Positions 46,088-54,585 of a stretch of 64,000 nt of DNA are shown here, one piece after another (position 1 is the stretch's first letter; every line of letters begins with the position of its first letter). The DNA is taken from the NCBI GenBank assembly GCA_002803225.1, contig NXFV01001539.1, positions 24,101-88,100 of the forward strand, in the 5' to 3' direction. Below the pieces are notes generated by a model. It ran no database searches and was not told the origin of the DNA. It saw only the letters and a list, made by a program, of their open reading frames with translations. The translations under genes and the position numbers were made by a program. Source of the stretch: Gamarada debralockiae. Lineage: Eukaryota > Ascomycota > Leotiomycetes > Helotiales > Hyphodiscaceae.

Positions 46088-46330
46088 TGTAACACAGCGT
46101 CTCCGTAGGTAGCTACACACAGGGCTGTATGGCTACCCAATCTCCCGATCATGTGCCCAACAGATTTCTAAGCATATTCTTAACACCAGCACGCTAGTGC
46201 CCCACAGAGGAATATTGTACTTGTAGAACCTCTCACCTCCTCTTTCTCTCCTTAGCTTAGTATTCTCGTAAATACAGCACCTTCAATAAAGCGTCTCCTT
46301 CGTGAGACCCCTTTTTGTTGAGCTGTCACA
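46088..46330. mobile_element. Candidate solo LTR
   Basis: On the minus strand it would run TGTGACAGC...GTGTTACA, i.e. TG...CA ends with partly complementary termini. It contains (inverted) the CTAAGCTAAGGAGAGAAAGA word shared with 6114 and 48057. No target duplication found, so borders are guesses. Confidence 0.3.
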
Positions 46331-46537
46331 CTGCAGGTATTAGGGAAAACATTTGATCTGTTCGCACTTAGGGAGATATTGTGACTATTGTATTCTAGTA
46401 CTTCTTTTCCTTCTTTTCTTAGTTCAGAATAGTCTTTACATGAGACCTATATTTGTTTACACAGCAGTATGAGTTATTCGTGATCGTGACATTCCCCGCC
46501 TCAATCACTAGGCTTCTTCCTAACCGCATCCTTCAGT

Positions 46538-46985
46538 TCATTTACACTACTTATAGTCAGTTATAGGATCTACAATAGTTACCCTAGAGTATATATCTTA
46601 CACAGTAAATACTCTATTGTCAGCCCGCTCGTTAGTATATTAAGCTTCTAATTAAACTTAGAATTTGGTCTACTTACACCCTGATCCAAACAAGGGGATT
46701 GACCAGATCTATCAGCGAACACACAGGTTCCCCTCCAAATAGGAAAGTCTTGAGGTGAAGAATTTTCACCCAGGGTGCCTGGCTCCGTGCACTAGAAGAA
46801 TAGGACTTAGACTAATATTCGAAGTATACATTGAGCAGAAACCATACACAATAGTAATTCATGCCCGTAGCGTTACATGCGGAGTCAAGGAATTGTGTGG
46901 ATAATGGTGCGTCCCAGCCATAATTGCACCAATCCTGGGCCAAGGTTGCAGGAACAATAGCCAAGAGCATGAGTGTGTATTTCAT
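46538..46985 (-). CDS. Candidate small secreted cysteine-rich protein
   Basis: Exon 1 (46848-46985) reads MKYTLMLLAIVPATLAQDW, a textbook signal peptide with A-x-A cleavage, then Cys residues in DWC, SAC and YYC. Exon 2 (46678-46791) begins with Cys, making YYC|C, and adds GTC and SPC. Exon 3 (46602-46613) reads SIYC and a last 9-nt exon (46538-46546) would add CK and stop, giving IYC|CK; reading through instead adds VRYIL and stops near 46584. Introns of 56, 64 and 55 nt are GT-AG and in phase. About 90-102 aa, eight Cys in the splice version (C, C, CC, C, C, CC). No known family recognised. It sits in a transposon-rich island, a usual home of effectors. The 3' end is uncertain. Confidence 0.5.
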
Positions 46986-48667
46986 AATGAATATGTACGA
47001 AGGGTAAGAGGATCAGGGAGGATAGGATAGCAGAAGGTTGGAGTACGGACTCAAGTATACTTGGAGCCAGCGAACATATATAGTCAAACCTCGCCAAGAC
47101 TGCACGACGCCCCTATACGCTAGGGTGAACAGGGGTCTTATTTCATAGTGCTCTATTGCCCACGCTAGCAGGGCCCCTTGATACTTTCCCTTCGTCGCAC
47201 AGCCAAAAGCCGAGCAAGCAAAGGGACCTTGCTTCCATAGCAAAAACGTTTGCATAATGCTCAATCAAGATGAATCATAGGGGACAAGGGTGCGTTCGGA
47301 TTCGAATAATGTGATATAATATTCTCCACTTTTGACAATAGACTCACTCATAAATTGTTAAAAGTGTAGCTTTTGTTGAAATACTGTGGTTGTAGTGTGC
47401 CTGAGGGAGATCTTTAGATCTATCGAAAGGTGACAAGGTGACAGAAATTCCCCGGGGGGCAGAAAAGGGTGGGGGGGGGACTCTGGGTCACATGATAATT
47501 TGATTCTTGTCACGGTGTCAGGAATATTGCCTGAAATATCGGGATCTTTAGTGTTGGCAGGTCTGTAGTGCAGTAGAAGGCACGGTGATATCTGGTGAGA
47601 CGTACGAGCTCCGAATTCGGTGGCCGAGAAGTCATCGGAGACTGAAGCGCTAGATCCAAGCTGTAGATATAAGGGAAGGGTTGAATTTCGTATGAAAGGG
47701 TAGAGATTTTGAATTGAAGCTTTCGAAGCCTATTTTGGACTAGCGCTCTATGCACCTCAGTATTAGGGTGTTCATAACAACATTTAGTACCGATCTGACC
47801 CGATATCTGAAGGCTCCGTAGACTCATCCATAAGGTAATATGTACGAGCTGTACAGAGCTCTATATATACAGGCTCTACCGACGATAGAACTGGAATAAG
47901 AAGTAAGAAAAAGCACACCCGTAATATCACTACGAAGAAGCTCTTATCCTAGTGTCCACGTGACCCTGCCCTACCCCACTAAGCCATAAATCTGACACAC
48001 GGCACTACTCAGAGGCTTCAAAGAGCATGATAGTATTCGCACTAAGACGAGAGAAAACTAAGCTAAGGAGGAAAGAAGAAGAGGACCTAACATATACATA
48101 TAAGTATCCTGCTCTCTGGCCTTCGGGGGAAAGGGCAGAGATTAGTCTATTTATAAATGAGATACACTATTACCCTCCGATTATATTCTGACTATCTACC
48201 AACAGCCTTACGTGACTCAACCTATCAACATCACCCTCTGACAGAAATAGTCTTAACTCTATGATTTGCAGTTGGTTATTATAGCAGCTAAGCCCCCGGT
48301 CAAGTGGACCCACTATTACAAGCACACAGTAATTAGGGGGGAAGAGTATTCTACTTTTAATTAGTCGTACTTTCGTATGCGGAAGTACCAAAGTATTTAC
48401 AGGGCTTGCCCCCTGTACCGTCCGCGGGGCCTCCGCTTCGTAACTCGCTGTCGTTCTCGCATAGAAGCATTCAAACAATCGCGGACCTGCGCCAAATATT
48501 CTAGTCGCGAAGGATCCGAGGCAGGAATAGGAGGCTCCAAAATGAAGGATTTTCCATCTTAAAGTTTTTTCTCTGCCAAGCCTCGCGCTAATTGGCTCCT
48601 AGAAGGTTCAACTTCGTCCGTTGCTAAGTAAGGGCCTATACTGGTTTGCTCTTAAGGCGGGATACAG
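46986..48667. other. AT-rich, transposon-derived stretch
   Basis: About 1.7 kb with no intact gene. 47758-47790 (CAGTATTAGGGTGTTCATAA) resembles 54425-54455 (CAGTATCAGGGTATTCATAA), and 48057-48084 carries the ACTAAGCTAAGGAGGAAAGA word of the LTR family. G and C homopolymer-like tracts occur at 47451-47480. Probably pieces of retrotransposon LTRs. Confidence 0.45.
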
Positions 48668-49042
48668 CTTAAAATTTAAAGTTTTCGGTGTAATATAATT
48701 GTTTTACTTCCTGCGCATTGGTGACCTTGAATAAAGAATTCCTGAAACCCCCCACCGTACAGCCGAACAATGCAGCCTTTTTCGTCCGTGCGGTAGGCCC
48801 AGTGAATATATGACGCCTGGCAGGCTGCTTTTCTATAGTGACAAGGGGGCGAACCAATAGAGGCTCGAGGTTTAGCTTGATTTTACTGTAATAGGTTTAC
48901 CCAGATCGTTGAAACTCGGACAGAGAGGATCAGATTATTGTGCCCTGTATGAAAGTAGATCGCCCTTAATATTATTTATTACAATAGTAATATTACAGCT
49001 GCTATAAAACAATTATATTACACCGAAAACTTTAAATTTAAG
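48668..49042. mobile_element. 375-bp inverted-repeat element C
   Basis: Left CTTAAAATTTAAAGTTTTCG continues GTGTAATATAATTGTTTTA (48668-48706); right end 49005-49042 is the reverse complement with a single one-base gap. About 38-bp terminal repeats. Interior is non-coding apart from a 62-codon frame without known motif. Flanks (ACAG, TTAG) show no clear duplication. Termini unlike elements A and B. Confidence 0.65.
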
Positions 49043-49512
49043 TTAGAATTTTGATGTTCTTGACTTTCGGCGCCTTTTGGCTGGCTTCAAAACCCGACCA
49101 TTCTCGCAAAAGCCAGGAACTCTCAAATCTCTACATTTTTGTAATTTAATATATTCAACGCAACACTGAATACTCGCGATTAAAGTGTTGTATGATAAAA
49201 CGAAAGCAGGCATATTATCTCTGCTGTTTTTATTCTAATTAAATTTGACGTGCAATTGTTATATATTTATTATTGTAGTATAGGAACGAATCATCGCTAA
49301 GAAAATGGTCGGTTTTGGAAGCCGTGCGCCTTCGTATAACGCTGATTGCATTTCAAATGGCATGATCCTGAAATCTTGGTTCATTTGTAGATGGGATTAG
49401 TTAACGTTGATGCTCAGCTACTTATACAGATGTCTTGTAAGAGTTGATCTCCATTGACACAAGTGTTCTTCGATTTCACATCTTTGATATTTTTATTCTT
49501 CCTGTCTCTACA
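49043..49512. other. AT-rich upstream region of the subtilase gene
   Basis: 470 bp; presumed promoter at its right end. No repeat pairs seen. Confidence 0.4.
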
Positions 49513-52197
49513 ATGCTCTTCCTTTTCTTTATCTTCTACACAGCAGGAGTTATTTCGTCAAATCATGCTGCCTTTGCCCTGCCCGAAAACATATACCGTC
49601 ATGCAGTAGCTGCGCGATGGGCGAACTCAACCTCCTGGGGCAACCTAACTGAAGGATATTCTACCGCAAACCCTTCGAATTCTTCCACAACAGCGAAATC
49701 AACGGCCCGAATTACAGCCATTTCCTCATCAAGCTTCCCAATCACGACCTCTCTAACGACTCGGATACCAACTACCAGTACTTCAACAAGTTCAACCGTA
49801 GCAACCACCGTGACGGTCGCTCATGGTGCTACTATTGCTGCGGCAGTGGGCAGTGTAGTTATCGGAGTCGGCGTCGGAGGCTTCGTTGCTATTAGTGGTA
49901 TTAGTGGAGAAATACTCCCAATTGCTGGTGGTGCTGTAGCCGTTATCGATGGAGGTGGTAGCGGGGAGGAAGCAGCTTCTTTAAGCACAATCTCAACCCA
50001 AAGCAAGAGCTCGGAAGAGACATCGACCTCAACCACATCACCGTCAACTTCGACAACTTCGACATCATCGTCGTCTTCATCGAGCTCATCGTCAACGGCA
50101 GAACCCACTCCTTATATAACAATCCCAATTCCTAACGCTTCGGAGCCGGAACTAACAAACCTCACCCAATATCTTGAACAAATCGCCCAACCTGGCTCTG
50201 TAAAAAATGTCAGCAGTGTCGGCAGCAAAAGTAGTCCAGATTTTTGGCTGGCAAATCTGACGAATGAACAAGCGTCTGAGGTCGGCCAAAACCCTATTGT
50301 GAGTTTGGCTTACTGTCCTTATCCTTTTCATAGGAACCCCTTTCCCTTTATGCCGGCGGCTTATAGAGCTAGCATTAACTATCATTAGGTTCAATTTCTT
50401 CTAGTAGATATAGAGGTTGATCTTGATGACCTTGATCCAATCCCTACAACTTCTACTTCTAGCTCGGCAGTGCCTACAGCTACTTCGGCCACCCAAGTAT
50501 TTGACACTAAAAATGGAAAGATTTTCTTACAGACAGATGCGGAACCTGAATTAAAGGTCATTTCACAGCCAAGCGGAGCATCTCTCGATACACTTTCCGG
50601 TTTTGCTTACGAGGGCGCTGGGGATGGAATTACCGTATATATTATCGACACAGGAGCTAATCCAGATAATCCTGTAAGTGTCTTATAGATTAATCTGAAG
50701 ACTAATCTTATAATGTTAGGAATGGAAAAATATGCCTGGAGACAAGCGATTCATTTTTACAGGCCCTAATCAAGAAGAATCTGATCGAGGGAGGCATGGA
50801 GCTTGCGTCGCATCAAAGGTTGCGGGTCCTCAATACGGTGTAGCCAAGAATGCGAACATTGTCATGGTCCAGCTGTATGAGCCTAACAATTTGCATGTTT
50901 CTACTGTTTTAACGGCCCTAGTCGAAATCAGCAACGATGTCTATCTCAACAAACTGGAAGGAAAAGCTGTTGTTAATATGTCAATAGGTTGTAAGTATAT
51001 AAACCCTAGCATTAGTGAGCTGTATCTAACAATTGATCCTATCTAGCTAAGATTCAAATACCCGACACTGTCGCTGCGTACAAAGCGTTCCTCGCTAGTT
51101 TAATTGCGCAAGATGTAGTGGTTGTAGCTGCATCAGGCAACTTGAGGGTATGTATATTTTGATTCAAAGAGCGTTAAAACTAAGGCTAAGCAGACTCTAG
51201 GAGTTCGGAGTTGAAGATGTCAACGATTATCCTGCTTTATGGGAGTCCGATATGCCTATTATCGTTGTAGGCGCCGTTGATAATGACGGCTTTCGTGCAT
51301 TTTACTCTCAGGGTACAGAAAACCAGTTGACAGTCTCAGCACCTGGTGGTGTTTCATGCGCCGCGTCTTTCGGCGAGGGAATAACAGAACAATCTGGGAC
51401 ATCGTTTGGTAAGTTCCTCCAAATCTTGCGCACCTGTTTTCTTACCTGGTATATTTAATAATGACAAAAATAGCTGCGCCTGCCGTTTCCGGTCTTGTTG
51501 CATCACTGCTGTCGCTGGACCAATACCGGTCTCAACTGCAGGTCGAGGGCCAGGTTGCAGCGAATGTAAAGTCTCTTATCCAGTCCCTAGCTTATCCACG
51601 TGCCATTGGGGAGCCTACGGTAGCATGGAATGCTATTGATCCACGAGAGTTAGCGGCAAGCTGCGCGTCAGGCTCAGGAGCAAACGGTAAACGCCAAGTC
51701 GTGCCTTCAGGATCAGCTTGTTCAGCGTCTAGCACATCGACGACGGCTTTATCATCGAAGACACCGAGTACAACCCCTACTCCCTCGTTGACAACTCTGG
51801 CCGCCACTCCGCTAACCCCCTCTTACGCGCCTGTGCCCTCTGGCCCACTCCCTTTCTCTGATGTGAGCTGTGGTATTGCCCTTCAATGCCCAGTCAGCAG
51901 TGATGGTCTTCACCGCTGTGTTTTTCTGTAAGAAAGCGCACTATATCAGCCTAAAAGTCTTATCTATTATAGTAACGCTAATAGATCATATCTTAGAAAT
52001 GGCATGGATCTTTGTGTTATTGACTGCGGATCCGAAAGCAACTGCAGAGCTGCTTGCAATAATCAAGGCTATAAAAATGGCTTTTGCACAACTGGGTATA
52101 TTCTCCTTGGTCCTTGTTATTCTTTTGTAGCTTTACGCTAACTTAGGATTCTTGGTGTAGTGACAATCCTTGTATTTGTAACAACGCGAATATTTAA
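49513..52197 (+). CDS. Secreted subtilisin-like serine protease with C-terminal defensin-like domain
   Basis: Eight exons: 49513-50298, 50389-50673, 50720-50990, 51047-51147, 51201-51408, 51474-51927, 51997-52095 and 52161-52197; 746 aa, all junctions in phase. Signal peptide MLFLFFIFYTAGVISSNHA; then Ser/Thr-rich stretches, a Gly/Val-rich hydrophobic part and a Ser run; a propeptide-like NLTNEQASEVGQNPIV. S8 catalytic triad: Asp349 (VYIIDTG), His383 (DRGRHGACVA), Ser549 (EQSGTSFAAPAVSG, Ser split from AAP by an intron), oxyanion Asn in VVVAASGN. After a Thr/Pro linker the tail is Cys-rich: DVSCGIALQC, GLHRC, DLCVIDCGSESNC, then C-RAA-C, GYKNGFC and CIC. C-x3-C, G-x-C and C-x-C with nine residues between the third and fourth Cys fit invertebrate-type defensins. 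If the last intron is retained, the end is ILLGPCYSFVALR instead. Confidence 0.78.
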
Positions 52198-52329
52198 AGC
52201 ATCTAGCGGTATCGATAGTAGTTATAGAAAGACAGGAGTAGTCGAATATGAATACCATAGACTTAGCAGTGTGGCCAATAGTATATCAGTTTATCATTTA
52301 TGTTCAGTCCAAAGTATCAGTTCTGTTCA

Positions 52330-53239
52330 CGTGGGAAGTCGAGTGCTAGGCTGCTCTCCACAGCTACCTGGACGGCAACCTGCAGCCGCCTAAATTACGG
52401 GTAGATCCGAATGTGCAGGTGTTGGCTACACTGATATCAGAAACCGTGATAATGGCATTGAAAATGGACGGGAGATTCCAGCAGGATTGATGGCGATGAC
52501 GAATGAGGGTGGTCCCACTAGGTGCATTCAAGAGATTCGGGTCATTGGATGGGACAATCAATCCGAGGATGAACAGCGAGATCACATAGAAAAAGGCGAT
52601 ACGTCAAAAGACCTGCTTCGTCGCCCGGGGGATCGATTTCTGGGGTTCTCGGCCTCAGCTGCTGCAAGACCAACCAACTCGGTACCTCCGAAGGCGAAAG
52701 CTGCAACTACGAAGACGGAGCAGAAGCCCTTGAATCTATTTACAAACGCGCCGGGATCGTGCCAGTAGTGAGCGCCAATATATCCTTGAGGACCGGTTCC
52801 GCCACAGTCGATAATGACACCCAGGATAATGAATCCAATACACCCCAGGACTGTGATCGTGCTAAGAATGAACTCAACTATTTTGAGTTAGTTTTTGGAT
52901 CCGGAATAGAGCTGTTGGCAACTGACCTTCCCCATATCCCCGAACTCCGAAAATCTGAATTATGAAGAGTAGTGCCACGAAGACAGCAATCCAATACCGA
53001 TATTGATATCCATTCGCCAAAACCCGATTGTGAGATCTGCCGCTGTAATTTCGAATGGTAAAATTGTGAGCCATCCAATAGCGTAGTCCCATCTGACGGC
53101 AAGTCCACTGTTGGCGAGCGTTAGCATCACAGAAGTGAGAGAAGTGTTGGATCTGGCGAGCGTGGGCAGAGATGAAATAAAACGAGTCTTGTGAAAAGTA
53201 CACAGAGGGGTCTACGAAGCGAACAATATAGGTATACAA
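52330..53239 (-). pseudogene. Decayed amino-acid permease (APC superfamily)
   Basis: Minus strand retains, in several frames, the middle of a fungal amino-acid permease (12 membrane segments, plasma membrane): RFVDPS (53210), GWLTILPFEITAADLTIGFW in a shifted frame (about 53010-53070), IAVFVALLFIIQIFGVRGYGE, a still in-phase intron, then VEFILSTITVLGCIGFIILG, GGTGPQGYIGAHYWHDPGAF, FGGTELVGLAAAEAENPR, and after another frameshift ISLFILGLIVPSNDPNLLN. N- and C-terminal parts are missing or unrecognisable. At least three frameshifts, so not functional. Confidence 0.8.
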
Positions 53240-53571
53240 CGCTCCATTGACTGGAAACAGGACTGCCGATTCTCAAGAGCTTGAACGTAACATGTTGGTT
53301 CGGAAGGTCCCGATTAGGCCCCTCATTGTGGACTCAACTCTTCGGCTCAGATTTGGAGGATCACCAAAGTCCAAATTCGGCGCCCATGCCTAGTTTCTGG
53401 TGCACCTGTGTGCCGTCAATACAAGACGGTCCTCAAAGACAACCATCAATAACAGAGGGTCCTCGATAGAACACAGCCCTGAACAACAACGCGGCTCTCA
53501 TATCGCTCAAGTGACATTGAGAAAGCTTCTCGGCCACTGGAGTAGGTTCTGGTATGCAATTGATACTAAAA
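53240..53571. other. Intergenic
   Basis: 332 bp between the permease relic and the MADS-box gene. No feature recognised apart from the expected promoter of the latter. Confidence 0.4.
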
Positions 53572-53962
53572 ATGGCCAAACGCAATAACGAGGGGATAGA
53601 AAGGAAGCGAAAGATTGATGGCATAAACAGGAGAAAGGACACCCTCATTAAGAAAGTCTACGAATTAGGGGAATTCGATGGTGTTGACGTCGCTCTGATT
53701 ATTTGCAAGCACAGACGATACACTACGTACAGATCTAGGGATCATGCGTCGTGGCCGCCATTCATGGCAGAGATTGTAAGTGAGGTGGTTGCTCCCTTGA
53801 TATTGACTAATGCTGATACTAACCTAGCAAAGTGCATATCCTCTCCCAAAGAATATATTGCCACAAGATATGGGAAAGCATAGCCCTAAGAATAACACGG
53901 AAATAAAACTGCCTCAGAGGGATAAGAGAGATGGTAGAGTCATAAACAATAGAGGGTGCTAG
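53572..53962 (+). CDS. Small free-standing MADS-box protein
   Basis: Exons 53572-53775 and 53828-53962, intron 52 nt with an ideal branch site (TACTAAC) and CTAG end; 112 aa. Residues about 10-60 resemble the MADS (SRF-type) DNA-binding domain: ERKRKIDGINRRKDTLIKKV, YELGEFDGVDVALIICKHRR, TTYRS. Compare the MADS core R-x-x-TF-x-KRR-x-GL-x-KKA-x-EL-SVLCD-x-x-VALIIF. The canonical R-V-T-F stretch is replaced by KIDGINRR, so DNA binding may be altered. Normal fungal MADS factors (Mcm1, Rlm1) are hundreds of residues long; this one ends after a short Lys/Arg-rich tail (PQRDKRDGRV). It lies among pseudogenes, so it may be a decaying or newly reduced copy. Confidence 0.65.
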
Positions 53963-54150
53963 GCACAGAGCATCCTTCCATGCTGACTAGCATGGTCAAC
54001 TTAGCGGCGACGTACTAGGAACAAGACCAATGGGGCAAGACCGAAGAGCTACAGGTGCGGGTAATGGAGACAAGCAAGCCGAAACTCGGAGCGGACTATC
54101 CTTCCACGCTGACCAGCATGGGTAACCTAGCAGTGACGGACTGGGAACTA
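53963..54150 (+). pseudogene. Relic of kinesin-light-chain-type TPR repeats
   Basis: Reads HPSMLTSMVNLAATY, a stop (TAG about 54015), EQDQWGKTEELQVRVMETSK, then LGADYPSTLTSMGNLAV. This is the 42-residue TPR unit (LGxEHPxTLxSMxNLAxxYxxQGRWxEAExL) found in fungal NB-ARC/TPR proteins. Only one and a half units survive, with one stop. It may be a fragment carried by the neighbouring LTR-like DNA. Confidence 0.7.
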
Positions 54151-54460
54151 TTGACAGATCTAGGAGGTACGGTGATACCTGTGGTTCAGGCGTTAGGAGG
54201 CCCTTGAAGGAAGACCTTGAAGGAATAATCCTGAAGGAACAGGAATACGAACGTAAGGTCGGAACAGCGGTAAAATCGGCCCGCAAACTGTCTGTAACCC
54301 GACCGTCATCTGACTGTTTGATGTACTATATATATAAGGTCTGAAACTCGTAGAGGAAGTAAGGAGATAACAGAAAATTAAAAATTTTGAGGCCTATTTA
54401 TGAACCAGTATTATATGCAGCACAGTATCAGGGTATTCATAACCACAATAGTAACCATCA
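54151..54460. mobile_element. LTR-like retrotransposon fragment
   Basis: TATA-type words (TACTATATATATAAGG, 54324 onward) followed by transcript-like DNA and, at 54425-54455, CAGTATCAGGGTATTCATAA, the word also present at 47758. Such an arrangement is typical of the 3' side of a Copia LTR with its primer-binding region. Borders not resolved. Confidence 0.35.
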
Positions 54461-54585
54461 GTCTGTGGCACTGACAAATATTGACGACTACCATAGATAA
54501 ATTCATGAATAAATGAAATACATGACCACCATACTACATACAGCTGGTAAAAGCCACAATCCTCCGAAGCTCTTCCGCTACCTTT

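Noticed and set aside
48669..48857. 62-codon frame inside element C as a transposase remnant
   Set aside because: No DDE or other transposase motif; too short to assign.
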